From: Gordionus sp. m RMFG-2023
Taxonomy: Eukaryota > Nematomorpha > Gordioida > Chordodea > Parachordodidae
Length of the DNA stretch: 64,000 nucleotides
Assembly (NCBI RefSeq): GCF_954871325.1
Contig: NC_088775.1
Coordinates: forward strand, 67,185,561-67,249,560
Direction: 5' to 3'
In this document: positions 47,794 through 59,212 of the stretch, piece by piece
Numbering within the stretch: the first letter of the stretch is position 1
How the letters are laid out: each line of letters opens with the position of its first letter
Program-made: the position numbers and the translations under genes
The notes under the pieces: generated by a model
Told to the model about the DNA's origin: nothing
Seen by the model: the letters and a program-made list of their open reading frames with translations, nothing else
Database searches by the model: none

Positions 47794-49159
47794 TACCAAG
47801 AATGCAAGGATAATGAGCAGACCGAATTTATGGATTTAATGATGTTATTAATACCTAAACAAAAGAATAGGGAACCTAGAGGGTCTCCCTGTTGAATGCC
47901 CACAATGGAAGGAATTTTAAAGGTAAACTGAAGAGTGAAGGGCTGTTGATAACACGAATAAAAGAACTTAGTGTAACTGGGAAAAAGATTACTTGAGGAA
48001 CTCAGGAAGGAGTTTTGGGAGAGTGTGTTGTAAGCATTAGAGAATTCAATTTTAATTAAGGATTCATTAGAGGGTAAATTTTCAAGATATAATCTAGTCA
48101 TATGTACCACCGCTTCACAGCCACCAGAACTTTGAAATTGAAATATATTTTCAATTTGTAATTTATATTTTCATTTGTATTATAAACCTAAATCACGTGT
48201 TAATAATTTAAAATGTCATCGCCTATGGATATCCAAATCGTTGAAAGTGATTCAGACAATGATATTAATGAAATGGAAGATACCAGGGAAGAAAATGTTC
48301 TTAATAGCTATAATACAAATTTCCCATTCCCTAGATTTGAAATTTTTTTTAAAATAAATATAAAACCCAAAACTGGCTTCAAATTTATTTGTTTAAAATG
48401 TAAAAAAAATATTTCCATCAAATCAATCCAGTTATAACCTCAAGAAACACCAAAAGGTAAATTGCATTTTTACATTCTAGTATTTATTTTATAAGACTAG
48501 CTTTAAGGAAATGGAGAAACATTTAAATAATTTTGATACAGGCGACTCTACATCCAAAAAGACTAATTCAATTCAAACCAAATTAATTAATAATTCAAAT
48601 GCCAATATTTCTCAGAAATTGACTGATTAAGTTATTATTGATTTTATAATTGATACAGTTCAGCCAATGTCCTTGGTTGATAATCCATCATTTACCATGA
48701 TGATTAAAACTCTATCCCCTGGTGCAACAATTTTATGTCGCCAGACACTAATGAATATAATAGCAGATAACTTTAAAGTGATGAAAGATGCTCTAATAGT
48801 AGATCAGAGATATCTTATATATGTACCACGGCAGATAGTTGGACACATAAAAACTACTAAAATGCAACAAATTACCATAAATATTTATTTTTATAACATA
48901 AATTTTTTTATAATCAAAATAACTATATTTTAATATTTATAAATGTTGATTTTTATATATTTACTATACATAACATTATAAGCAAAAAATAAAACAAATT
49001 TGTTTCTAATTTTTTTTTAAAAAAGTAGCTAAAGCTACTTTTAAAAAATAGTAGCTAATAGCGAGCTACCTTTTTGACAAATAGCGATAGCGCGCTACTT
49101 TTAAAAGTAGCGATTAATAACTCTGCTCAGAGGTATGTGTTAAGTGGAGTTAATCAATC

Positions 49160-50354
49160 ACGCGACACCGGCACGGGTCTTATATTTTCAGGCCTCCGCA
49201 ATTTTTTTTTAGAGATTTTGGTTCGGTCCGGATTTTTAAAATATATTACATTTATTTTATTTTTATAGTTAATAATGGCGATTTAAAATATACGGTCCGG
49301 CCCGGGTATTAAAAAAAAATTTTTTAGGCCTGGCCCGGACATATTGAATTATTACTTTTATTTGATTCGTTAAAATCAGCTGCTCTCTTGTATAAAATAT
49401 ATTCAAACTAACTCGTTTGCTGCATATCTCCTTTTTTTAAATTAAATTCCTAATTTTACCCTAGAACAGCATTAAGTTTAACGGTTGTTTTTTATAACAA
49501 AGTTGTTAGAGAACCTCTCCCGTGGATTTTGATTTATCGGAAAGTTTCGACTTACCTTTTCTACGCTTGCTCCTGAAACTCATTCTCTAAGTGGTCTCAG
49601 AATATTTTATCATTTTTTTAAATTTAATTCTTATCCTCAATGAAATTTCCATAATTTGAAATTATTATTTTCAAAAAATTTATTATCTCAAATATTTGCT
49701 TCATTACACAGATTTTATTGCGAATCTGTCTATTCTTTTCATTATTTTAAAGCTAATTAAATTTGAATAATAAAATAATCTAGGAAAATGCAAATTAATC
49801 AAAACTTGACTTTCGTTTAAACGCAAACGCATCTCTTTTTAAAAAATTGAAAAACCCCATAAAATAAGCAATATCTAAATGATAATCTTCAAGAAATGTA
49901 TTGATATGATATTCAAAAGCTAAAAATGGAAATATAATTATAAATAACTTACAATATATGAACATAATAATGATAAAAGGAAAGTAATTATTTGTAAGAT
50001 AAAAAATTATCTTATTGTTTTTTTGATCGACCTCAAAAATCGACATTTTCTCATGACCTCGTGGGAAAATGTTCCATTGGTCTTATAGTCAGTCCATCCC
50101 TGGATCCTTGCAATTTACCAAAATAAGGATCGAATTCAGGATCGTCGATCTCTTTAACAACTCTGTCTTTGGATTTAATATTTTAGTTAGACAGCTCTTA
50201 AAATACAAAGTCACCCAGAAGGGGGGAAGCTCCGCATCTAATATCAAATTTGTTTCAACAAATATTAAAAAAACTCACTTAAAAAATTTGAGATTGATTA
50301 TTACTCTAAGATTTTAGACTATCAAGTCTTTCAGAATAATTTAATTATTTATAG
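49160..50354. other. intron DNA with a GC-word repeat remnant
   Basis: Bases 49160-49350 hold CGGTCCGG, GGCCCGGGTA and GGCCTGGCCCGGAC separated by A/T runs, like the hAT MITE at 26518-26800, but ends and target duplication could not be fixed. The remainder to 50354 is AT-rich without a recognisable feature; the ORF at 49795-50046 has no domain. Confidence 0.4.
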
Positions 50355-50726
50355 GTGGTGATGATTGTAAATTAAAAATATGGGACATACGAAATAACAA
50401 GTCTAAACCTTTGTTTGAATCTAGATACCATACAATGGGGGTCTGTGCAATTCAAAGTAGCTCATACACACCTTTCATTTACTCTTCTGGAAGGTTAAAT
50501 TAATATTTTTATAAAGTAATTACATTCTATTATAGTTTTGATCAGCAATTTTGTATTTGGGATCAAAGAAATAATAAAAGTCCTATATCTTCATTAAAAT
50601 TAGATAGTGGAATATGGAGGATTAAATGGAGAAGGATTATTGATAGTAATAAAAATCGAAGAGATCTTATATTACTTGCTTGCACACATGCTGGCTCTTA
50701 TATATTAGAATATTCTCAAAATAGTG
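50355..50726 (+). CDS. DPH7: DPH7 exons 5-6: central WD40 repeats
   Basis: Exon 5 (50355-50493) continues the WD repeat begun in exon 4: GGDDCKLKIWDIRNN, then YHTMGVCAIQSSSYTPF, which matches the conserved HTMGVCSIQS of animal DPH7. A 42-bp intron (50494-50535) follows. Exon 6 (50536-50726) encodes SFDQQFCIWDQRNN, SGIWRIKW and LLACTHAGSYILEYSQ, the next propeller blade. Phases are 1 in, 2 between the exons and 1 out. Exon 6 ends at ATAGTG before GTAATG. Codon usage is AT-rich but the frame is clean. The exons stand between two transposon-filled introns. Confidence 0.9.
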
Positions 50727-52289
50727 GTAATGTATAATAATTGAATTATTAGATTCGTTTTAAATAAACATGCTTTGATAATCGATCTTCAAAAATTTTT
50801 TCTTCTATTTATGTCATTTTATTAATAAATTATATAATGAAGTGGTTAATAATCCTCTGAAATAATTTAGAGTTAACATTAGAAGCATCAAAACCAGCAT
50901 TTGACAGTTTTTTTTTAATTATTAACTTTTATGTATATCTCATATTTCATGACTTTTATTTATTTTCAACTACGGTAAAACCTATCTAATTTAGACACCT
51001 TAAATTTTTGCCCAACTTAGACAGTTGCCTAATTTATCAAGGCATTTCCTGTATATAATTTGATTGTTACTCAAAATTTTGGTCAAATTGTAGCTTGAAT
51101 TATCAAGAGCCCAAATTAGATAAGCTTTACTCTATTTACATTTCCACAAAATTCCACTTAGAATAATATTAAAAATTTAACTGCCTCAATTTTGGTGATT
51201 AAACGGCTAAGGCGAGACAGGTGGTATTTTTTAAAACGGTTTCCGAGTCACTTTTCCAGCAATTTTTTTTCCAAACAAAAACTTAATTTGTCAATTAATT
51301 TTTTTGCATAATAAAATTTAAAAAAACACGTAAGAAATTTTAGACAAAGAAAATATTTTTTTATATAAATAATATTTTAATTTCCTATAAATTTATTTTC
51401 ATAATAAATATACCAAAATGTATCTCGCTTCTGATGATAATAGAATGTTCGGTTTTAAAATTCATCACCAATGCCGTTATTTGACGGCTAAATAATTTTT
51501 GCTCAAATACCTTTATAAATGTAGCCTAGAAGACCTCTTAGAAAAAACGTCTTGACGGGAAGTGGATTTAATGGTTCCACGTCAATTCGGCGCAGTGTCA
51601 ATTCAGCGCGTATCTAATACAGCTGCAATTTATTATAAATTTATTAGTATAAAAAAAAGATGATTAAATAGAAGTCATTGAATGTTAGTCCTATTAATTA
51701 TTTCTTTGTATTTTTTTTACAAAAATACTATATGTGTAATATCAATAAAAAATTTAATAATATCAAAAAAAATTAAACGGGTATGACTAAATACTGAATT
51801 GCTAAAATAAATTGCTAAAAAGCAATTAATCATAAATCAAAATTTTATTATGTATATTTTATTTAATGAAAATTTTTAAAACTTTTTTTAAAATATACTT
51901 ATATTATTTTTTTATTAAATGAAGGATACTGATTAAATATCATATAATATATAATTTTATTTTGAGTTAATATTATTATAAAAGAAATATTTTCATAGCT
52001 TATTAAAACATAAATAAATTTTTTTCAATTTTAAAAATTAACAAATATATATCCGTAAGAGGGCGTTATATGCGTAAATATGTAAGTATCATTTTAGGAA
52101 ACCGGAATGGTGATTGGATAGCGCTTTTTTTATATTTGGGTATATATACATATGAAAAACCTAAAAATTAAAAAAAAAATTTAGGTTTCTTTGATGTTTA
52201 ATTTATGAGTAGGTTTAGAATAGTAAAATAATGGAAATTTTCTAAGGTAAATATTGCTGGCGTTATTTATCAAAATCTCTTAATTTTTG

Positions 52290-53957
52290 TTTTATATGTG
52301 TATATTTACGTGCTAAGCATTATCCTAAAAATTTTTTGGAAAATATTATGATTTGACCGAATTTACTAATAATACAATTTGAAAAATGTTGATTTTCGTT
52401 TTATATATCTATAAATACGTATAAAACATAATCCCAAAAAATATTTTTAAAATATCGCTATTTGGCGGATAACCGACCCAATGACTAAATACTGAATTGC
52501 TGGCGTTTTAAATCAAAATGTCTTTTTGTTTTATATGTGTATATTTACGTGCTAAGCATTATCCTAAAAAATCTTTGAAAATAATTTGATTTGACCGATT
52601 GCCGAGCTTAAAACCAACCACTTACTAAATATTCGATTGAGCAAATTTACTAGTAATACAATTTGAAAAATGTTGATTTTCGTTTTATATATCTATAAAT
52701 ACGTATAAAACATAATCCCAAAAAATATTTTTAAAATATCTCTATTTAGAGGATAACCGACTCGTAGCCCACCCAATGACTAAATACTGAATTGCTGGCG
52801 TTTTAAAACAAAATATCTTTTTGTTTTATATGTGTATATTTACGTGCTAAGCATTATCCTAAAAAATTTTTTGAAAATAATTTGATTTGACCGATTGCCG
52901 AGCTCATAACCGACCACTTACTAAATATTCGATTGGCCAAATTTACTAGTAATATAATTTGAAAAATGTTGATTTTCGTTTTATTTATCTATAAATACAT
53001 GTAAAACATAATCCCAAAAAATATTTTTAAAATATCGCTATTTGGCGGATAACCGACTCGTAGCCCACCCAATGACTAAATACTGAATTGCTGGCGTTTT
53101 AAATCAAAATATCTTAATTTTTGTTTTATAAGTGTATATTTACGTGCTTAGCATTATCCTAAAAAAATTTTTGAAAATAATTTGATTTGACCGATTGCCG
53201 AGCTTAAAACCGACCACTTACTAAATATTCGATTGACCAAATTTACTAGTAATATAATTTGAAAAATGTTGATTTTCGTTTTATATATCTATAAATACGT
53301 ATAAAACATAATCCCAAAAAAATATTTTTAAAATATCTCTATTTGGCGGATAACCGACTCGTAGCCCACCCAATGACTAAATACTGAATTGCTGGCGTTT
53401 TAAATCAAAATATCTTAATTTTTGTTTTATAAGTGTATATTTACGTGCTTAGCATTATCCTAAAAAAAATTTTGAAAATAATTTGATTTGACCGATTGCC
53501 GAGCTTAAAACCGACCACTTACTAAATATTCGATTGACCAAATTTACTAGTAATATAATTTGAAAAATGTTGATTTTCGTTTTATATATCTATAAATACG
53601 TATAAAACATAATCCCAAAAAAATATTTTTAAAATATCTCTATTTGGCGGATAACCGACTCGTAGCCCACCCAATGACTAAATACTGAATTGCTGGCGTT
53701 TTAAATCAAAATATCTTAATTTTTGTTTTATAAGTGTATATTTACGTGCTTAGCATTATCCTAAAAAAAATTTTGAAAATAATTTGATTTGACCGATTGC
53801 CGAGCTTAAAACCGACCACTTACTAAATATTCGATTGACCAAATTTACTAGTAATATAATTTGAAAAATGTTGATTTTCGTTTTATATATCTATAAATAC
53901 GTGTAAAACATAATCCCAAAAAATATTTTTAAAATATCGCTATTTGGCGGATAATCG
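52290..53957. repeat. ~300-bp dimeric satellite, left arm (minus orientation)
   Basis: About five and a half units in the orientation opposite to the right arm. Recurring words are TTTTTGTTTTATATGTGTAT, GCTAAGCATTATCCTAAAAA, GACCGATTGCCGAGCT and GATAACCGACTCGTAGCCCA. Each unit is two related ~150-bp halves. Confidence 0.95.
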
Positions 53958-54479
53958 TTTCCTTTAACCTATAATAAAATTTTAAAATATATTATTAAAT
54001 ATATATTTTACCAAAATAAAAACTTTGAGAACAGATCAGACATTTTAATAGCAAAAATATGATTTATAATTATAAAACAATTTTAAATTTTAACGGCTAT
54101 TATTTAAAAGTATTTATTTATTTATTTGTTTATTATTTTTTATATACTTCTAACTCAAATTTTTTTATTTTTAAAATAATGCAAAATATTTTTAAATTCA
54201 GGAAAATATAATAATTTCGAATATAAATAATAAAGGAAAATAAAAAAAATATTAGAAAGAATATAATCATGGTGATGGGGTTTGCCCCTTTTTTGAATCT
54301 CAATTGCTTATCTCTTAGACAATTAAAATTATCTGAAATATTTGCACATAACACATTTTTAGAGAGTATTATAGATTTTATTTATTATATAAATATAAAA
54401 ATACTTAAGCATATAGTATTGCATAAATTTTAAGTGTTAATACAAAAATTATATAAATTTATAACTAAGAATTTATAGT

Positions 54480-56130
54480 AAATTTGGTCAATCGAATATT
54501 TAGTAAGTGGTCGGTTTTAAGCTCGGCAATCGGTCAAATCAAATTATTTTCAAAAGATTTTTTATGATAATGCTTAGCACGTAAATATACACGTATAAAA
54601 CAAAAATTAAGATATTTTGATTTAAAACGCCTGCAATTCAGTATTTAGTCATTGGGTGGGCTACGAGTCGGTTATCCGCCAAATAGCGATATTTTAAAAA
54701 TATTTTTTGGGATTATGTTTTATACGTATTTATAGATATATAAAACGAAAATCAACATTTTCAAATTATATTACTAGTAAATTTGGTCAATCGAATATTT
54801 AGTAAGTGGTCGGTTTTGAGCTCGGCAATCGGTCAAATCAAATTATTTTCAAAAAATTTTTCAGGATAATGCTTAGCACGTAAATATACAAATATAAAAC
54901 AAAAATTAAGATATTTTGTTTTAAAACGCCAGCAATTCAGTATTTAGTCATTGGGTGGGTTACGAGTCGGTTATCCGCCAAATAGAGATATTTTAAAAAT
55001 ATTTTTGGGATTATGTTTTATACGTATTTATAGATATATAAAACGAAAATCAACATTTTCAAATTATATTACTAGTAAATTTGGTCAATCGAATATTTAG
55101 TAAGTGGTCGGTTTTAAGCTCGGCAATCGGTCAAATCAAATTATTTTCAAAAAATTTTTTAGGATAATGCTTAGCACGTAAATATACACATATAAAACAA
55201 AAATTAAGATATTTTGATTTAAAACGCCTGCAATTCAGTATTTAGTCATTGGGTGGGCTACGAGTCGGTTATCCGCCAAATAGAGATATTTTAAAAATAT
55301 TTTTTGGGATTATGTTTTATACGTATTTATAGATATATAAAACGAAAATCAACATTTTCAAATTATATTACTAGTAAATTTAGTCAATCGAATATTTAGT
55401 AAGTGGTCAGTTTTAAGCTCGGCAATCGGTCAAATCAAATTATTTTCAAAAAATTTTTTAGGATAATGCTTAGCACGTAAATATACACATATAAAACAAA
55501 AATTAAGATATTTTGATTTAAAACGCCTGCAATTCAGTATTTAGTCATTGGGTGGGCTACGAGTCGGTTATCCGCCAAATAGAGATATTTTAAAAATATT
55601 TTTTGGGATTATGTTTTATACGTATTTATAGATATATAAAACGAAAATCAACATTTTTCAAATTATATTACTAGTAAATTTGGCCAATCGAATATTTAGT
55701 AAGTGGTCGGTTTTGAGCTCGGCAATCGGTCAAATCAAATTATTTTCAAAAATTTTTTTAGGATAATGCTTAGCACGTAAATATACACATATAAAACAAA
55801 ATATAAGATATTTTGATTTAAAACGCCAGCAATTCACTATTTAGTCATTGGGTCGGTTACGAGTCGGTTATCTGCCAAATAGCGATATTTTAAAAATATT
55901 TTTTGGGATTATGTTTTATACGTATTTATAGATATATAAAACGAAAATCAACATTTTTCAAATTGTATTACTAGTAAATTTGGTCAATCAAATATTTAGT
56001 AAGTGGTCGGTTTTAAGCTCGGCATTCGGTCAAATCATAATATTTTCCAAAAAATTTTTAGGATAATGATTAGCACGTAAATATACACATATAAAACAAA
56101 AATTAAGAGATTTTGATAAATAACGCCAGC
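54480..56130. repeat. ~300-bp dimeric satellite, right arm (plus orientation)
   Basis: About five and a half units with TCGAATATTTAGTAAGTGGT, AGGATAATGCTTAGCACGTA and TTCAGTATTTAGTCATTGGG. Half-unit one (AGGATAATG..GCAATTCAGTATTTAGTCA..GTCGGTTATCC) and half-unit two (GGGATTATG..TCAATCGAATATTTAGTAA..CTCGGCAATCGG) align with each other. The unit is therefore a higher-order dimer of a ~150-bp ancestor. Confidence 0.95.
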
Positions 56131-58953
56131 AATATTTACCTTAGAAAATTTCCATTATTTTACTATTCTAAACCTACTCATAAATTAAACATCAAAGAAA
56201 CCTAAATTTTTTTTTTAATTTTTAGGTTTTTCATATGTATATATACCCAAATATAAAAAAAGCGCTATCCAATCATCATTCCGGTTTCCTAAAATGATAC
56301 TTACATATTTACACATATAACGCCCTCTTACGGATATATATTTGTTAATTTTTAAAATTGAAAAAAATTTATTTATGTTTTAATAAGCTATGAAAATATT
56401 TCTTTTATGATAATATTAACTCAAAATAAAATTATATATTATATGATATTTAATCAGTATCCTTCATTTAATAAAAAAATAATTTAAGTATATTTTAAAA
56501 AAAGTTTTAAAAATTTTCTTTACATAAAATAAATACATAATAAAAATTTGATCGATTATGATTAATTGCTTTTTAGCAATTCATTTTAGCAATTAAGTAT
56601 TTAGTCATACCGATATCAAAAAAAATTAACCAATATTTATGCCGATTTCTTGGTGGACTAATTTACCATATTAAAAGGTATGTTGATTAGTAGCCAATAT
56701 TATGTAACCTGGGAGAATTTGCGCATAGAAGAATGAAAGAAATAAAGAAAAAGAAAGATTTGGACCTCTATCTCTAAACTTACATATTATTTTGGCCAAA
56801 ATCATAATCGACCGTTTTAAAAATAAGCCCAAATCGGCCCGACAACATAATGCGCAATTTTTTTATTTATTTATATTATAGGTATTGAAATTATAAATAT
56901 ACTAATTGAAAATAAAATTATAAATTTCCAGTGTCATTAAATATGAGAAATTTGACATTCCAATTGTCATGGATAAAAAAATTAACTGGCTTATCATGAC
57001 TTTGACTTAAAAAATCAAAAAAAGAAACTAAAAAGATTTTGTCCGACTAGATTCATTGAAAGACAAAAGTAGGTTAAACTCTTTATTGAACTATATTGTT
57101 GTATTTGCAGCACTGGAATTTTATATATCAAGCTACGAAAAAGATTCAGCAGATCCTGAGAATTTTTTAATTTTTAATATCTATTCATTGTGTTTATTTT
57201 TTATTTAATTATACATATGATTTTAGCAAAATGCTTCAAAAAATTGATTTGGATTTAAGGGAGATTCTGAATAGAGCAAAGGATATTGTTAAAATATTAA
57301 CAAATATTAGAGAGAATGTTGATAAAAATTTCATGAAATATGAGAAAGTAAAGGAGATTGCTAATATGTTATTGAAATTTTTAACCCTAGAGTAGTTTCT
57401 AGACAATCCAATTGCTCAAATATTATAGCATTTACGATTGAGGATTTTTATAAAATAAACATTTTTATTTATCTTATTGATACATTTTTATTTAAATTAA
57501 AGGAAAGATTTATTAGTCATATTTTTATTTTAAAAAGCATTTTTTTTCTTTTGCCGGTTGAGTCTAAACTGTTGATTACGCTAGGAAAATCTCAATATAG
57601 TAGGCTCATATGATAAGTTACTTTGTAATGTCTGATTTTCGTAATCATGACAGAATAGAGTTTTCTTGGAGACCAAAAAATGCTCTGCAGACCCTTTCCA
57701 TGTGTAATTGCACTTTAGGTTCCCAATATCAAAACATTATTAATTATTTTAGCTACATTACCAATTAGTACCTGCACTAATGAAGGTTTCAACTTAAAAA
57801 GGTTAAAAACCTATTTAAGAAATACTACCGGTGAAAAATCTTTGGATTAGCCCTATTAAATATTTATATTCTAGATAAAAATTTGATTCTAGATGAATTA
57901 GCAAAATCTCAGAGAAAAGTAGACCTCTCTTTATAAATTCAAATCAAAATGTTAAACGACCGATTTGGGTCTATTTTTAAATACATAGCCAAAATAATAT
58001 GTATACCTTATAATGTGATGAATTGTCCACTAAATTAATCGGTATATATAAGTATTGGTTGTTAATTTTTTTTAATACTATTAAATTTTATTGATATTAC
58101 ACATATAGTAAATAAATTAAAAAAATACAAAGAAATAATTAATAGGACTAACATTTAAAATGAATTCTATTTAATCATCCTTTTTTTTCATACTAATAAA
58201 TTTTTAATAAATTGCAGCTGTATTAGATACGCGCCGAATTGACGCTGCGCCGAATTGATGTGATACCGGCTTAAATAGGATTTTAGCCGTTTTTAAAAAT
58301 CGGATAAATCGAGGCTTCTAATAACACTTCTATCTCTGAATATATGTTCACCAGGAAGATAGTGCTGAATCATATATATGAATTATTATCACTATTTCGA
58401 TTTATTTTAGATAACTAGATTATATTTAACAAAATCTGGAGTCTGAGATTGTGGGTCGTATCTCAGATGCCTAATCGATAATAGTGACAAATTTATATTT
58501 TGCGAAATCGAATTGTTATGGATTTTCGCTATCATAAATTCTTGGATTATCTAAAAATACATTTGAAAACAAAATCTTTAAAAAAAATTCATGTAAATGT
58601 TGATTGAAAATTTGACCAAGGTTCACGATGATTTTGGTGCAAATAAGAATATAAATAATAAAATAAGAAGGTAAGATCAAAACAATGTGGAAAATGCAAG
58701 ATAAAACGTGATATTACATGTCCAAATGTATGGAATGGAACAAACCTGATGGAGTTAATATTTTATCATTATTTTATTAAATATCGTTTTTTATTTTTAA
58801 TTTAATAATATTATATTAATAAAACTTCAAATAAGGTGTAAAAAAATTTTTAAATTGTATTATAGAAACCTTTAAATTAACGCTTTTGGCTGTTTTAGGT
58901 AGGACAAAAATTTGGTGCTTATAATGTTAATTTTGATATGTCTCGTAATTAAG

Positions 58954-59153
58954 ATCAAGTTTTTGCTCTTTTAATTGATTTTAAATTATTCAAAACAGAT
59001 TTAAAAATTTTAGCTCATTACGATAAACACAAATCACTGACATACGGAGTCGATTGGCTTAGATGGGAGGAATCCAAAGAAAACGATTCATTTATAATGG
59101 CAACATCATCTTTTTACGAGAATGATTTCCATTTATTGCGCGTCACATTGTGA
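58954..59153 (+). CDS. DPH7: DPH7 exon 7: C-terminal WD40 blade and stop
   Basis: The exon reads HYDKHKSLTYGVDWLRW and, near the end, SFIMATSSFYENDFHLLRV, then TGA at 59151-59153. This matches the end of animal DPH7 (HDSLVYGADW and LLATCSFYDHALHLW), including the last propeller strand. With phase 1 entry at 58954 the full coding length is 1,086 bp, exactly 362 codons. The start of this exon is the least certain boundary because the acceptor is weak. The protein of 361 residues is shorter than the human one (about 450), mainly lacking the long variable insert between the two C-terminal motifs. Confidence 0.85.
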
Positions 59154-59206
59154 ATTATTTTATTATACCTCTTATAAAAACGATAAATATATTTATAAAT
59201 AATTTT

Positions 59207-59212
59207 AATAAA
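59207..59212 (+). promoter_or_regulatory. candidate poly(A) signal of DPH7
   Basis: AATAAA lies 54 bp after the DPH7 stop codon. In such AT-rich DNA this hexamer is common by chance. Confidence 0.3.

Larger units (their letters stand above)
44430..48120 (-). mobile_element. LINE with restriction-like endonuclease, 5'-truncated, split by pogo
   Basis: Minus strand. The piece 48110-47796 carries RT motif A (KIEFSNAYN) and motif B (GIQQGDPLG). The piece 45818-45473 begins with the catalytic YIDDG. The region 45534-45322 covers the thumb (ARTQASLPTKMGGL). Further down are a CCHC finger (CSGCSSAVLGSGRHSLHC, about 44980-44925) and a restriction-like endonuclease signature (KRPDG near 44805, then VWDYSCID near 44755). 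Reading ends near 44440. A C-terminal CCHC plus a PD-(D/E)XK endonuclease is the layout of R2/NeSL/Hero-group LINEs. Stops and frame changes interrupt the frame (for example near 44890). RT motifs upstream of A are missing. Confidence 0.8.
44149..49125 (+). mobile_element. hAT element with transposase remnant, 8-bp target duplication
   Basis: CTCAGAGG flanks both sides (44141-44148, 49126-49133). The ends are CAGAGTTGTTAA and, inverted, CAGAGTTATTAA. Subterminal copies of AGCGCGCTACTT and AGTAGCTA occur near both ends, as in hAT transposase-binding regions. On the + strand, 48213-48437 encodes a BED-type zinc finger start (FKFICLKCKKN), whose His part follows in another frame. Then 48667-48830 encodes a hAT transposase segment (VQPMSLVDNPSF). 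The transposase catalytic part is missing. An RLE-type LINE occupies 44430-48120. Confidence 0.85.
44073..49157. mobile_element. small MITE split by the hAT element
   Basis: Bases 44074-44140 and 49134-49157 carry inverted ends (ATTAATCAACTCCA at the left; TGGAGTTAATCAAT at the right, with CCTTAACAC and GTGTTAAG behind). Without the inserted hAT the element would be about 100 bp. It is the outermost layer of a four-level nest. Confidence 0.5.
23565..50354 (+). other. DPH7: DPH7 intron 4, 26,790 bp, filled with transposons
   Basis: The donor G/GTTAGC at 23565 and the acceptor TTTATAG ending at 50354 join exon 4 to exon 5 in phase and recreate the WD-repeat motif SGGDDCKLKIWD. In between lie piggyBac, a hAT MITE, a rearranged Ginger with nested LTR and Mutator-like elements, a second Ginger, and the MITE > hAT > LINE > pogo stack. 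Bases 23565-23850 hold only AT-rich intron DNA. Confidence 0.82.
51780..56611. mobile_element. foldback-like element with ~300-bp satellite arms
   Basis: It is a near-symmetrical 4.8-kb inverted repeat. The termini GGTATGACTAAATACTGAAT and complement are followed by about 450 bp of shared arm, then satellite arrays in opposite orientation (52290-53957 and 54480-56130), around a ~520-bp AT-rich centre. The flanks carry ATATCAAAAAAAATTAA (51760-51776 and 56613-56629), an apparent 17-bp target duplication. The opposite end of the host hAT element, read inverted near 58045-58090, carries a related, diverged sequence once. No transposase is encoded. A half copy lies at 17746-18966. Confidence 0.8.
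51572..58269 (+). mobile_element. hAT element with long inverted ends and transposase remnants
   Basis: The ends are inverted copies around TCAATTCGGCGCAG and CGCGTATCTAATACAGCTGC (51580-51630 against 58200-58262). The arms remain alignable for about 400 bp once the inner element is removed. On + at 57231-57395 an ORF (LDLREILNRAKDIVKIL, FMKYEKVKEIA) resembles the part of TTF-type hAT transposases before the dimerisation domain. At about 57765-57850 a degenerate dimerisation motif follows (ISTCTNEGF, LKTYLRNTTGE). Stops interrupt it. No secure 8-bp duplication was found. The foldback element at 51780-56611 sits in its left arm. Confidence 0.65.
50727..58953 (+). other. DPH7: DPH7 intron 6, 8,227 bp
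   Basis: It runs from GTAATG at 50727 to the AG ending at 58953. It holds a hAT element interrupted by a satellite-bearing foldback element. The acceptor context (CGTAATTAAG) is weak, but it is the site that preserves the frame; two nearby AG sites (near 58900) lead to stops. Bases 50727-51570 and 58270-58900 show no further clear feature, apart from weakly inverted words (CGGCTAA near 51210 and 58290). Confidence 0.75.

Noticed and set aside
57061-57395. Host gene nested in DPH7 intron 6
   Set aside because: The ORF text resembles a hAT transposase segment and lies between the inverted ends of a hAT element with a matching dimerisation remnant downstream.
58895-58952. Upstream start for DPH7 exon 7 (open text QKFGAYNVNFDMSR)
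   Set aside because: Both AG sites here lead to an in-frame stop before the conserved C-terminal region; the site at 58953 preserves phase.
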